Notes: generated by a model from the sequence alone, not told the origin. 64,000 nucleotides of DNA from Epiperipatus broadwayi (GCA_028023455.1 JAQFVV010012441.1:2849911-2913910); one strand, 5' to 3'. Positions 36,981-48,343 are shown, counted from the first letter of the stretch. Numbers and translations: made by a program.

Positions 36981-37946
36981 GAATATTTATAAAAATGCAG
37001 CAGCAACAATTAGATTATATAATGATAGGAAAATCAACATTGAAAAGGGTGTAAGACAGGGTGACTCCATATCTCCAAAACTTTTTACAGCAGTGCTGCA
37101 AGAAGTATTTTGTGGATTAAAATGGGAAGCTAAAGGAGTGAAAGTAAATGGAGATTATTTAAGTCATTTAGATTTTGCAGATGATGTAGTGGTTTTTGTA
37201 AATAATGCTTTAGAGCTGCAGGAAATGTTGCAGGAGTTATCAGATGAAAGTAGGGGGGTAGGACTAAAGATAAATGTTAAAAAGACTCAAGTAATGTTTA
37301 ATAGATTTTCTCAAAATATGAAAATAAAGATTGATTATGATGAGTTAGAAGAAGTTAACAGTTACAAATATCGTGGTCAGATTATTAATACAGATGGAAA
37401 TAAAATGGATGAAATTAATCATAGAATTAAACTTGGTTGAGTGCTTTCGGTAGAAATAACTTCATACTAAAAGGAAATATGCCTATGTGTTTGAAAAAGG
37501 TTTTTAATAAAAGTGTTTTGCCAATTCTTACTTATGGATTTGAGAGTTAGACACTTAATAGAAGAGGAACACAGAGACTTCAGACCACTCAAAGAAGTAT
37601 GGAGAGATGCATGTTGGGAGTAACAAAAAGAGATCGAAAATGCAATGTATGGGTAAGAGAACAAACAGGTGTTACTGACCTCATTGAAAAAATTAAAAGA
37701 CTGAAGTGGAATTGGGCTGGATATATTGCTAGAAGAGATATATAGATGGACAATTGAAATTTTAAACTGGATTCCAAGAGATTGTAAAAGACCCAGAAAG
37801 AGACCACATGTGAGATGGATGGATGAAATAAGAAAGTGTGCAGGGGTGATGTGGAGAAGAGAAGCTAAAGATAGGAAAATATGGATTGAACTTGGAGAGA
37901 CCTTCATCCTGCAGTGGATTGATAATGGTTGCTGATGATGATGATG
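36981..37946 (+). mobile_element. 5'-truncated RTE-clade LINE, younger copy
   Basis: The copy encodes the C-terminal half of an RTE reverse transcriptase: NAAATIRLYND, EKGVRQGDSISPKLFTA (37046-37093), the catalytic box FADDVVVF (about 37168-37191), GLKINVKKTQVM (37260-37295), RGQIINTDGN, and after a frame change ILTYGFESW and the family's C-terminal RRPHVRW-like segment KRPHVRWMDEI (37800-37830). One frame is open from 37093 to 37440, the rest requires frame changes at stops. It ends in (TGA)n at 37933-37946, as RTE elements do. ACTTGAAATCTA flanks it exactly (36969-36980 and 37947-37958), a 12-bp target duplication. Its insertion splits an older copy of the same family. The long minus-strand ORF at 37467-37907 is a shadow. 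Confidence 0.92.
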
Positions 37947-38020
37947 ACTTGAAATCTATTTATATCATTAACCATAAATATGTTTTAAGCCCATTTTGAT
38001 TTGTGGCTAGTTTTGTTGGA
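37947..38020 (+). pseudogene. Old RTE LINE copy (part 3)
   Basis: Past the younger insertion the old copy resumes with codons resembling YLKSIYI..HKYVLSPF, equivalent to CLKKVFNKSVLPILTYG of the younger copy, and fades out by about 38020. Confidence 0.5.
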
Positions 38021-38977
38021 TTTTGGCACATGTGATGAAGTAAGTTTTATTAAAATCAATTTTGTGAACCTTGCATTTGGTCACTGCATAGCATCTATCT
38101 TAATTAAATAATGAGCTAATTGAGAGAGTTTAAATTTATATTAATACATCTGTAATGCATGAAGTATACCAAATACTAATATTAAAATTGAATTATCAGT
38201 TTAAAATTATTTAGAAATAATTTTATAGTAGAGAATTTATTCTTATAAAGCACATAGACAAGGTTTTTAATATATGTAAAATTCAGAAAGACCACATAAA
38301 AGTAGCTATGTTGCTAAGGTTTGCTGGTCCAGAAGTTATAGAAATTGATTACATGAATTATTAAAATTAGGAAGTTTTCTCTACAATGAAGTAATAAAAA
38401 TATCAGTTTATTTTCATGCTCGCTAGATTTTATTTTATAGAAATTGATGCTAGGTAAAGAGGGTGAAATTTAGAGAATGTAATATTATTCTCAGAGAGCA
38501 GGCAAAGAGTTGTATATGTGGTCAGTTTCTGGAAGACGCTTTTCAAGAGCAGTTCCTTTGGGGGATAACAGAGATAAAGTTCAGATAGCAACTTCTCACA
38601 GACAAATAAGATTGCTAAAAATGATGTTTCACATTTATTAGTGCTAGATCAATCCAAAAAGTATTTTGGTTTCAGCAAGACTGTTCATATAAATGGCAGG
38701 GTAAACTAACACAACAGTCACCTATCAATGTGAATACTTTAGTGAACTTAAATGTAATTTCTGGACAATCTAAGCCATCAAACTGTCAAATGTAAGGGAA
38801 GTCAAGAATTTGCAAGTACTGAATATACTTACAATTATGGTTGATGTTATAGTTGTATTTAAATTAATTTTTGCATTCATATTACATTTATTTAAATCAA
38901 TTCACGTCATAGGTGCTATTTCTTTTATAACTGTTAGAAATGTTTATTCATTCTGTAATTCCAGATATATATATATA
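38021..38977. other. Non-coding DNA, no recognised feature
   Basis: Slightly less AT-rich around 38460-38620, but no frame or motif was recognised. Confidence 0.4.
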
Positions 38978-39962
38978 CCATAACTGCCAGCATATAGGAC
39001 ACCCAGCTTTTCCCTCAAAATAAGCCTAAAATATGTGGTGCAACCTATGCACTGATAATCAAAATTATGATTTGAAATTTCAATCATCTAAAACTTTTGG
39101 TTTATATTAATATACAAGTATTCTATTGTATTTTGTTCTTTTGCAAAACAGTGGTTTCGAATAAATTCTTTCCATAATTTTTTCTGTTTTATGAAGATAA
39201 GTTGCCCAAAGAAAAATTGGCAAAAGGTGTATTTGTGCACATTCAACCTAAGAACTGTATGGGTGATGGGGGGGGTGTGAAGTTGTGGATAGATAATGTG
39301 TGGTCAAGGCTTCCTGATGGATTGTTAAAGAAACCTGCCTTGCTAGTATGGGATGAGTTTCAGAGTCACAGAACAGAAACTGTGAAAAATAAAATCAACC
39401 AATAGAAAACTTAATTTGCTGTAATTCCAGGTAGCATAACTGCTAGCTTCAACCTTTAGATGTCTACATTAATAAACCATTTAAAGGATTCATGAAAGAG
39501 AAATGCAACAGTTGGATGCAGTCTATTAATTTTGAAGTATTATTAGGAAAAAGGAAGAGGTCTTAGCATTTCACAGATTTGTGAATGGGTCAAAGCTTCA
39601 TGGAATGCTGTGAAACATGAGACAGTTGTAAAGTCATTTAAGAAAGTAGAATTAACTCATTTGATGGCACAGAGGATGATTTGTTATACAAAGATTCAGT
39701 TTCTGAAGAAGAGGTTTCAAGTAACTTCATTTAGCTCTGGAAATGAATTTCTGGGGTTTGAGGATGAATATTAAAAGGTACCTAACTACAGTGTTCCCTA
39801 GTTATATTTTTTGTAGACATAAATAACTATAAAATTAGTACAGTTAATCATGGAAATTCATGAAAAAAATGTAGAAAATTATTTATTTCTTAAAAAGATA
39901 TATATATATTGGGAGGGAATGCATGTTATATACCGCTACATCCTATATGCCGCTAAATACGG
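38978..39962 (+). mobile_element. pogo/Tigger-type DNA transposon, internally deleted
   Basis: The left end CCATAACTGCCAGCATATAGGA matches the inverted right end (CCGTATTTAGCGGCATATAGGA) at most positions, and both flank TA, the pogo/Tc1-mariner target. Between them a broken transposase is readable on plus: KGVFVHIQPKNCMGDGG, KLWIDNVWSRLP, LLVWDEFQSH (39340-39370), then VIPGSITAS (39420-39450) and ICEWVKASWNAV...VVKSFKK (39570-39650). These are the DDE-domain signatures of pogo/Tigger transposases (WGR.P, LLVWD.F.AH, VIPGG.T). The N-terminal DNA-binding region and the first catalytic segment are missing and several stops are present. The open part is 39202-39405. Confidence 0.85.
39202..39405 (+). 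pseudogene. pogo/Tigger transposase fragment
   Basis: This is the longest open stretch of the transposase inside the element above. It holds the second catalytic Asp in LLVWDEF and the K-x-W-x5-W region upstream. It ends at a stop where the family continues with the VIPGG motif, which follows in the same element after the break. It would normally catalyse cut-and-paste excision at TA sites; here it is inactive. Confidence 0.8.
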
Positions 39963-40780
39963 TATATCCAGGCAAAACTTTTTAAATCCTATATTTTTTG
40001 ATATTCATTGGTTACTCAAGCTTAGATTAGTTATTTCAAGAGTAGGGGGAAATATTTGCACTTGGAAGCATATGAAAAAATAATATAATTATTGTAAAAA
40101 TTGTATGGTGAAATTTTATATATGGAGATACATGATTGCTGAATAGTATTAACAATTATCCGTGGTGATCGTTTTACGTCCACGGTCACAGTATCGCTTT
40201 GTCCATGTTATTTCATCCTGTCTTCATTCATATAATATATATATATACACACACACACAGAGATTTAATAATATTATTATCTTGTTAATAAAATCCAAAG
40301 CTTATTTTTGTCCTTATCTATTATTTTATATCTTACTTGAATATAAGTTATAGAGTACTTTAAAAGGAAACACAACTTGCTCGACAATTGTTTTCTTATT
40401 TATTTGTTTTAAATTAGTGTTTGTTTTTTAAACTTTGTGTGCTTGTAATATAAAACCTTGGCATTAATCAAGCTTTTTAATTTTTTAAAATAAAGGTTGC
40501 TTTGTTTTAGCTGTATCATTTTTTAATTTTGTAGTTTAATTAAAAGTTGAATAAAAGAAATGTATTGTATATGAAAAATAATTTAAAAGTAAGAAAATTA
40601 ACAGATTTGAGAAAAAGGGTCGTTATGAGGATTATGACTAATTATAAAATTATGACTATTGTAGATAAAAATAAATTATCAAATGATTTGTTGCTTGAAA
40701 GTTCCTATTAAAATCCACGTGAAACTTGTGCTCCTAAAGTGACAGAATTAAGCTGCTCTCCAAGGATTTTTAGCTGTAGA
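39963..40780. other. AT-rich DNA with a short AT/AC microsatellite
   Basis: A (TA)n(CA)n run lies at about 40231-40260. No coding feature recognised. Confidence 0.5.
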
Positions 40781-40793
40781 ATATGCCATAACT

Positions 40794-40893
40794 GTCAAGC
40801 GTTGGTGGCCTAGCGGTTAGCATAGCTGCCTTCCAAGCAGCTGGCTCGGGTTCGCTTCCCGGTCAACGCATTTGACATATGAAAAAAGAAAAT
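40794..40893 (+). mobile_element. tRNA-derived SINE with 13-bp target duplication
   Basis: It starts AAGCGTTGGTGGCCTAGCGG (A-box region), has GGGTTCGCTTCCCGG as B-box, ends CGCATTTGACATATG and a short A-rich tail. ATATGCCATAACT is repeated exactly at 40781-40793 and 40894-40906. The head resembles a tRNA gene but the 3' part and duplication identify a retroposed SINE. SINEs are mobilised by a partner LINE, probably one of the LINE families here, though no shared 3' end was demonstrated. Confidence 0.93.
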
Positions 40894-41362
40894 ATATGCC
40901 ATAACTCCCACTGCTTTGACTACACAGGGTAACATGATTAAATGATTCAGTGTATCCAAGGTTCTAAAAATTGCTAACTACTCATGAGTAAAGTAGAAAG
41001 AATTTATAACCCATCACGCGGTACAATTTTCAGTATCTAGAATAATTGTAAACGTTCTTAGAAAAACTCAAATTTTATTAATGCTCTCCAAATACATTTA
41101 CCTGTAAGTAATAATACACAATTTGGCATAACTGATAATTTTTACTAAAAGTTTAATGTTTTTGAAAAAATATAAATGAAGTTGGAATTTTTTTAAAAAA
41201 ATGCGTTTAATAATTCAACTACATGAATGAAATAGTATATTACAGTTACAACTAAAATCCCATTATCCCAAACTCTCAGATAAACATGACATAGAAAGAA
41301 TATTAATAATTCTTATTAGTCATTTATTAGACGAGAAATTATCCAATAATGAATTACATTTT

Positions 41363-41727
41363 TTGTAGTGTAATTTTCATTACAACATTCTCATGCAAGA
41401 TAGGGACTGGTTTTTATTCACTTTTAAAATCTAGTGGAGGGATATAATCATTAATATATGACCAAAGACATGTGAAAATCTATGATCCACAAAATGCATA
41501 TTTCATGCCGAACCAGCATTCATCAGTTGTCCCAGACCACACTCTCTTACACATATTTTTATCATTGTTCAGTGTGTATATATATAAATAGCAAATTACT
41601 ATAGATCTTTCACATGTCCTTGGTCATATTTGTGATTACATCTCTCCACAAGATGTTAGTGGATAGAAACCAGTCCCTACCTTGCATGAGAATGGTGTAG
41701 TGGAAATTACACTACAGAAATATTGTG
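41363..41727. mobile_element. Foldback element with a family A hammerhead
   Basis: TGTAGTGTAATTTTCATTAC at the left and its inverse at the right start long arms (41363-41495 and 41600-41727) that also share CTCATGCAAGATAGGGACTGG-like, TCTAGTGGAGGGAT-like and ATGACCAAAGACATGTGAAA blocks. The reverse-oriented left side carries the hammerhead, next to the spacer; the forward right arm lacks it. Thus left reverse / right forward, as in the other foldbacks. No clear flanking duplication was found. Confidence 0.78.
41483..41539 (-). ncRNA. Hammerhead ribozyme motif (family A variant)
   Basis: On the minus strand: outer stem I TGGTC/GATCA, inner stem I ACAA/TTGT, CTGATGA (41526-41520), a perfect 4-bp stem II ATGC/GCAT with loop TGGTTCG, GAAA, and a stem III ATATGCAT with one A/C mismatch; H17 would be U. 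Its stem II is the best of all copies here, while stem III is weaker. Confidence 0.68.
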
Positions 41728-41844
41728 CACCATATTATTTAAGTACACAAAAATAAGTACATATAATCAAATTTTATTTAACTTAATTAATATGATGACA
41801 TATTCTACCCAAGTTTTATGTTGCAATATAAAGTATATAATTCC

Positions 41845-42360
41845 TGTGTATACACGCATATATATTTTATTAAAGAATGCAGAAAAAGAAAATTTAGTGG
41901 AAATTGAAACAGGTTAATGTGCATGTAATGAAAAGTTCACTTTAAGTAAGTTAACATAGCTGATAAAAAGTTGCAGAAGAAGGAAGAGAGGAGAAGAAAA
42001 AATAAACTAATAGAAAGATAAACTAATGAAAGTGAAGTTCTGAAAATAAAATAAGAAAAGCTAGAGTCAAAAATCTAATTGGACTATCTCCGAATTATGT
42101 GTGTGAGCAAATTGTGCTTACAGAATTATAGAGTTACAAGCTACAAAGTAAAGAGACTTTATAGGTATCAAATCTCTAAGGAGATATGAACTTTAAAGAG
42201 ATCTAAGCGATCTTACACTGAACTAATATCTTACTAATACCAATTATTATTATCAGAATAAATAAACTTCACGAAGTTTTTATTTAAGCTTTATTATTTT
42301 TCTTATTCAAAAACTACAGTTGTCTAGTTGCCAACTGACCGCATGGCTCTGGATATATTA
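41845..42360 (+). repeat. 5' LTR of a Ty3/gypsy-like element
   Basis: This aligns along its length with 44495-45043: TGTGTATACAC...TATATATTTTATTA at the start, GCAGAAGAAGGAAGAGAG in the middle, TATTTAAGCTTT and ATATATTA at the end. The exact termini are uncertain, because no clear primer-binding site follows. Divergence between the two LTRs, including indels, indicates an old insertion. Confidence 0.78.
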
Positions 42361-44494
42361 TTTTGCACTGATCAACAGTTCAACTTATTGTTGGAAATAT
42401 TAAATTTAGTGATGCAGTGAACTGAAAATGCAGACCAACATGACAACAATGTTTGATATAATACTGTAATAAGTATTTTATTTCATCTTTATTTTGTAAT
42501 TAATAACACACTGATGCGTTGTGCTGACACTTCTTTATATAATAGTTTCTGTAGGCTTTCAATATCATAATTCCTGCACAGAAAGGAATGACATCAAGAG
42601 AAAAATCAAGGAAGCTTGTTTTATCACCGATGATATCAACTCAATAAATAGAAAAGACACTTGTTTTGCCATTTCCAGAAAATAGATAATATAGGGGATA
42701 GTTTTGCATACATTTGCATATAATGACATTAATAATCTAAGAGACTGATGGAGTTATAAAACTATGAAAGTATATTGAAAGCCTATAGAAATTATTATAT
42801 AAAAAAGTTTCAACGCATCAGCCTGTTGTTAATGTTCAATATAAAAAATCTAAGTCAATGGCAAATATATATGAATCATATTGAAAAGTACATGCTTATG
42901 AATAGAATAATAGACAATAAACTTAATACTGCAATGCTATTATGTATCTCAAACAGAGATGTATTAAATGTGGCAAATTTTGTATGTGATTCCAAGCTGC
43001 CTGAGGAAATATCCTATGAAGAATTAATGACAAAACCAAATACATATTTTAATTCCATACCATTGAAATGCATGGTACATCTTCATTTTTGAGGGAGGAT
43101 ACAATCACAAAATGAAATATACACGAATATGACTTAGTCTTATGAACGTTGGAAAAGAATTGTGAATTTAAGAACTTTATCAATGCAATGCTGCTGGATC
43201 AGCTACTATGGAGAATAACGGATCTAAAGCTTAGAGAAATATTACTAAGCGAGAAGGAATTAACATACGAGGTTGCTATTAAACATTCATTAGCTTATGT
43301 GACTATGGTGAACCATATGAAACTTTCAGAAATGATAAATAGAGTAATTCTTCAGAAATGAGTATAAATGTGGCAAAACCATGAGAGATAAGTAAAAATT
43401 AACAAAGACCTTGTTATTGTTGTAGGAAAACAGGACATTAAAAACCTTATTGCAGATTCAAAACAAAGACATGTTTTAATTGTGGATGGAAAGGTCACTT
43501 ATCAATGTTATGGAGGTGACAAATGACAAAGCAAGATTTACAATGGAAGAATAAATTGGGAGGAGTGCCTAAAAAGTTGAGAATGATTAATAAATTGAAA
43601 GATAGTGGTGATACACTGAAATTAAATGTGAAAATCTTTGATCAAAATGTACAAATAGAGAGTGGGCATTATCATTAATATCATGGAAAGACTGGAATAT
43701 GATTCATAGACAGGTAAACATTAACAAAAAATTGAAAAGGTCTATGGTGATAGTGGCGACATAAACTGCAACTACATAACAATTAGAGGAATGGCCATAG
43801 TTCCTGTACCAATGAATAACCATAGAAACAATTGTCATTATATGTAGCAGAATGAAATATTAATCCAATATTAGGAAGAAGTTGGTTTAACCCTTTTGGA
43901 ATAAGTATCAGACATGTTAAAACTACTACGGTAAAAATAAATGTCCCAAAAAATTTACCACCACAACACAAGTTGAAGTTTAAAGCCAAAAGGAAAAATG
44001 ATTATTTGGAAAATGTGAAATTTACTATAAAGTAAAATGTATGGATTAAAGATGTAATAAAGTGGAAATGCCTACTGGGAATAATTACAAAAGTTGTATC
44101 TGAACAAATACATGAAATAAGGATAGAAGATGGCATAGTATTTAAACATCATATTAACCATATTAAAGAATGGAGAACAGAACTATTAGAAAACATGATT
44201 ATTCCAAACTTGGAGAAGGGAAATCAGACTGGTGTTTCTGTTGAAACTGAATTAAAAACTCCAGTTAACTCTTCTGTTCAAGATGAAACTATTGAAATAA
44301 GAAATGAACTGGAAGAAGAAAAGACTATAGAGCCAGAGAAAGAAAATAGAACCTCAACAAGACCTACCTCAATATGGAAGTGACCGACAAGGCTACAAGA
44401 CTATGTAATAAAATTGATTTTATTCTAGTTTGAGTGCAGACTATATAATTTATTTGTGTATAAATTTTGCATATTTTAAGAGTAGTTGGAGGAA
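42361..44494 (+). pseudogene. Internally deleted Ty3/gypsy gag-pol
   Basis: Frames on the plus strand show a gag-like region (42775-43361), then two zinc knuckles near 43409-43515: CYCCRKTGH and CFNCGWKGH; the last Cys of the second is changed to Trp and a stop lies in the first. Downstream, NINPILGRSWF (about 43860-43900) resembles the end of the aspartic protease (LLGRDW). The text then jumps to NVWIKD...GIITKVV...RIEDGIVFKHHINHIK (44035-44175), the C-terminal integrase module. Reverse transcriptase, RNase H and the integrase core are missing, a deletion around 43980-44040. An acidic tail (44195-44383) ends with STRPTS. A purine-rich tract precedes the 3' LTR. It encodes nothing functional. 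Confidence 0.8.
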
Positions 44495-45043
44495 TGTTGT
44501 GTATACACACATATATTTTATTAAACAATAAATAAAGCGGTGTGTGTGTATATAGGCATTTACTATTGATATCTAGAATACTCCAGAAATAGAATAAATA
44601 ATTAATTATGCTGAAAAAGAATTCTTAATGAAAATTGCACAGGCTAATTTGCTTGTAAAGTTCACTTTATGCAAATTAGCAAAGCCGGTAAAAAATCTGC
44701 AGAAGAAGGAAGAGAGAAGAAAAAATAAACTAGTGGAAAGATAAACTAGTGTAAGTGAAGTTCTCGAGATAAAGTAAGAGGAGTTGTAGTCAAAAATATA
44801 ATTGAACTATCTAATTTATGTGTGTGAGCAAGCTTACCAAATTATAGTTACAAGTTATATAGACACTTTATAGATATCAAATCATTAAGGAGTTAGCAAT
44901 TAGCAAGTTGAAATTACTAATATTTTACTAATACAGTTATCATTATTTAGAGTAAGTAAACTCTTGAAGTTTTTATTTAAGCTTTCTGTTTTCCTTGTAT
45001 AATTATCCAGCTGCCAATTAACTGCATAACCCTGAATATATTA
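44495..45043 (+). repeat. 3' LTR of the Ty3/gypsy-like element
   Basis: Partner of the LTR at 41845-42360. It begins TGTTGTGTATACACACATA after GTAGTTGGAGGAA, a plausible polypurine tract, and ends near CTGAATATATTA. It is longer than the 5' LTR by insertions in its first 100 bases. Confidence 0.78.
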
Positions 45044-45309
45044 GTAAGAAAATATAAGAGAAAGACATAAATTACAAAATAATTATTTCAAAATTGTAAT
45101 AATAATAATAAAATATAATAAAAAAAAATATTAATAAAAAGTATAATATTTACCAAAGATCTGTCAAATCTTAGAAATTTCGCATATAATTTGTTAAAGT
45201 TGTTGGCAGCAGTTCTTTGGGGTGCTGATTGGACAACTGTGAAGGATATTTCAACTTCTCAAACTTCATTGTGGAGTACAATGATTCCAGCAGTATATAA
45301 TACCAAAAA

Positions 45310-46950
45310 TTAAAATTAGATGGCAAGCAGTTTTTTTAAGTATGGATATTGTGATTCTGGCACGAGTTTCCAAAATTTAATTGGAGAACTAGATTTGTGA
45401 AGCATTTGCAAATGCCCTGATTTTCTTTCCTTTCTAATAACTCCAATTCTCCAGCTGCTTTTCAGCAAGTATTTTTTCAGAAATTTAAAATCCATCTTCA
45501 TTAATATCACAAATGGGTTCACAAAATATCCAAATGTAGATCTAAGACTTTTCAAATGTTCAAACCTACATTTGAAATCTAATTGCAATCCTTCCAATTT
45601 TTCTTCTTTGGTATTAATTATATTTTTGATTTTACTCATGGAAAATGATTAAACATTCTGGATTTGAAGATTGCACACAATAAGCCAAAGTTTTAATTCA
45701 AATTAAATACAGTTTGTGACAAATCATTGATAATTTTTCACCTTCCTTTTAAAGCCAAATTAAATATTTCCAAATGTTCCAAAGCCAAATTTTGTCCTCT
45801 AAATCTGAGGGTTGTTTTTTTTCTTTTTCTTTTAACAATGTTACGATAGGATTTAGGAATTCCACAAAATGGCTCTAAACATTGTAAGTTGATAGCCATC
45901 TTATAAAAGATCGTAAGGAGAGATCACTGGGCATATCATCTGTTTCATCATTTAGCTGTTATAAGTAATCCTTAAATTGACAGTGTGTTTTGCATTTGTT
46001 CTAATTAAATTCATAATCTGCTAAACAATCTTCTGCACATTTTCTTATTTTAAGTACTTCACTATGAGATGTTCTCAGTGAATTATGCAGTGAAGAAAGT
46101 ACAAAATGTTGAATTTTAGGATCATTATTTAAAATACCAATAAGATCTAGGTTTTCCCTAACATTGCAGGAGCTTCATTAGTCACAACACTTATAAGTTT
46201 ATTTTAGGCAATTCAAACCTGTTCATTACCTCATCAAGTGCATTTTTGACATCGATATTGTGATTTATTTCATTAAGAACTAATAGGTCTAAAATTTCAC
46301 TTTTTACATTTGCTTCTACAGATACACAGCAGACAAAAATGACTAATTGTGGAACATTCTGAATGTCTAGACTTGTCGAGAGCTAAACTGAATGTTGTAC
46401 AATTTTTCAAATCACATATCAAACTATTTTCAACATTTTTACTAATTTCACAAATATGATGCTCAGTTGTGTGGAGCGGCATCAATTTATGCAGTTTTAT
46501 ATTATCTGGATCCAAAACTTTAACCACTTCCATGTTTGTTTTAATAAATTTCCTTTTTCCATATGGATATTTGGCATTACCAAAAAAAGTAGCTTTGTTG
46601 ATTCTTATCTTATATATATATTTATATATATTTTTTTGATTCTTATCTTTGTGATTAAAAGAAGACCAGAGTCCTTGTTGCTTATGAAGAGCTGATTGCA
46701 ATGGCTTAAGTTTTTCTGTTTGCAATTTTGAATTATGTGGATATTGAATTGAAAAGTAAGAATGACTTATTTCATAATGCTGATGTAAGTTGCTTGTTTT
46801 GTAGTTTGTAATTGTAACTTTACAAACAAGACATAATGACTTTCATTATTGTCAATAAAAGCAACTTTTTCTCTTTCAAAAGAACTTTTATTTGTGCTCT
46901 TTGCCCATTGTCAATGTCATTAGCTTACAATAATGTCTAAGTTACACTTA
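45310..46950 (-). pseudogene. hAT-superfamily transposase pseudogene (GTF2IRD2/EPM2AIP1-like group)
   Basis: Read on minus with frameshifts: FIDNNESHYVLFVKLQL (46820-46880, where a BED-like zinc finger is expected), KLKPLQSALHKQQGLWSSF (about 46660-46720), EVVKVLDPDNIKLHKLMP (46470-46530), ENVENSLICDLKNCTTFSLALD-like (family ...SLALDEST, about 46370-46440), VLNEINHNIDVKNALDEV (46230-46290), LHCIIHxEHLIVKY (46030-46080, family HCIIHREHL), FEHLKSLRSTFGYFVNPF (45510-45570) and FWKLVPESQYPYLKKL (45316-45370, dimerisation region). The order is that of domesticated-like hAT transposases common in animals. Many stops rule out function. No terminal inverted repeats were identified. Confidence 0.82.
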
Positions 46951-48179
46951 TTCTATCATAGTGATTACCGTATTTAACATTATCAATATTTCACATGTAA
47001 TTTTTCTGGGCACAACAATCATCTCTTAATAACCCTGGTCAAATAATAAGTACAATCTACAGGGACTTATCAAGGCAGCCTGCTTAATAAATTACGACTT
47101 GAATTTTCTCATGACCCGCAGTGTCTTTACTCCGACTCCTGAGGGTCATCATCACACTTCATGTTAGCAACTTTTTTTACCCATTTTTTTTTTAAGTTTT
47201 GTTTTTTAATACGTCATGTTAAAAAAATTTAAGTAAATTTTATTTCTTAAGTCTGAAATTCATATACATAAATAAATAATTAAAATGTCTAAATATTAAT
47301 TCTTGTTTTAAAATATTCGTAATTCGTGCAATAAATAATCAAAGAAACAGGGTTTCTTAAAATAAAATAAGAATAAAATCAATTTAGAATAATTAAAAGC
47401 AAATTTGAATATATTTATTTTTAGTTGATATTTTTCTGTAATTCTTAAATGTTTGTTTTCTTATTATTACCACTAAAAATAAAACAACCTAACTAAAACC
47501 AAACAAATGCTTTCAAGTTTTATTTTGAAGAGGTTTTTATATAATTATTTAAAAAATCATGAAATTCTAAGTGCACTAATTATAAACAATTAAATAATTT
47601 TCTTAATCTGTATGCATGTCTTTAGAAAGCTTGCACTGATGCTGCGGAAAAATTACACATCATAAATAAGTTTAAATTGCTTAATAAAACAATCTACTTA
47701 GAGATTTTTTGAAAAAATATGAAATAGGACATTTAGCTGATATGAAAACTATCACTGAAATATACAACCACAAAATTGCACAAATCATAAATATACACAT
47801 GATCATTCCATGTGCGCATGTAGTAATTTGTATAAGATTCAATAGATGTTAATATATAGGTTGCCAATATATTTGAAAATAGGATGTAGAACATATATAT
47901 ACACGACGTAATTTGTAATAAAATAAGTAATAAAAATGTTTGATAAAATATTTTATTATATTTACAAATTTTTTTGTGCAATTAAAAAAAATCTGAAATA
48001 ATAAAAATAAAATCGTATTTTAATAGGAGCTTCACTTAACTTGATTAAGAGCTGTATGTGGCTCTGAGAGCGAGAACTGCATTTGATCACCATTGGTATA
48101 CAATGATTTTATACTGAAATCAAAACTTGAACATTGACTAAACTTGCCACCAGGATTAACAATAGAAGATGTTAAGTTT
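46951..48179. other. AT-rich DNA, no recognised feature
   Basis: No gene recognised. The minus ORF at 47733-47981 is low complexity. Confidence 0.45.
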
Positions 48180-48192
48180 AAAGAATTGAATT

Positions 48193-48330
48193 ATGTCTTG
48201 CATTGGTGGTCGAGAGGTCAGCGCGACTGCCTTGTCCTTGCAGGCAGTTGCCGATTGCCTTGCTCTTGCAGGCAGTTGCCCGGGTTGCGGGTTCGCGTCC
48301 CGGCCGATGCTATGACACTTAAAAAAAAAA
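48193..48330 (+). mobile_element. tRNA-derived SINE with internal duplication and 13-bp target duplication
   Basis: The head GCATTGGTGGTCGAGAGGTC and B-box GGGTTCGCGTCCCGG, the GATGCTATGACACTT 3' segment and a poly-A tail identify the same family as at 11.35, 40.8 and 62.3 kb. The anticodon-arm region holds two near-copies of a 28-base piece (TGCCTTGTCCTTGCAGGCAG / TGCCTTGCTCTTGCAGGCAG). AAAGAATTGAATT occurs exactly at 48180-48192 and 48331-48343. The intact tail and duplication indicate a recent insertion. ORFs of 70-72 codons across it are spurious. Confidence 0.95.
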
Positions 48331-48343
48331 AAAGAATTGAATT

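Noticed and set aside
37467-37907. 146-codon ORF on the minus strand
   Set aside because: It is the antisense shadow of the RTE coding region, which has clear protein similarity on the plus strand.
47110-47160. CAGTGTCTTTACTCC considered as a terminal repeat of the hAT pseudogene
   Set aside because: No matching inverted end was found on the other side of the pseudogene.
48200-48310. Possible tRNA gene
   Set aside because: A and B boxes are present, but the anticodon arm is duplicated, a tail and exact target duplications flank it, and sister copies exist, so it is a SINE.
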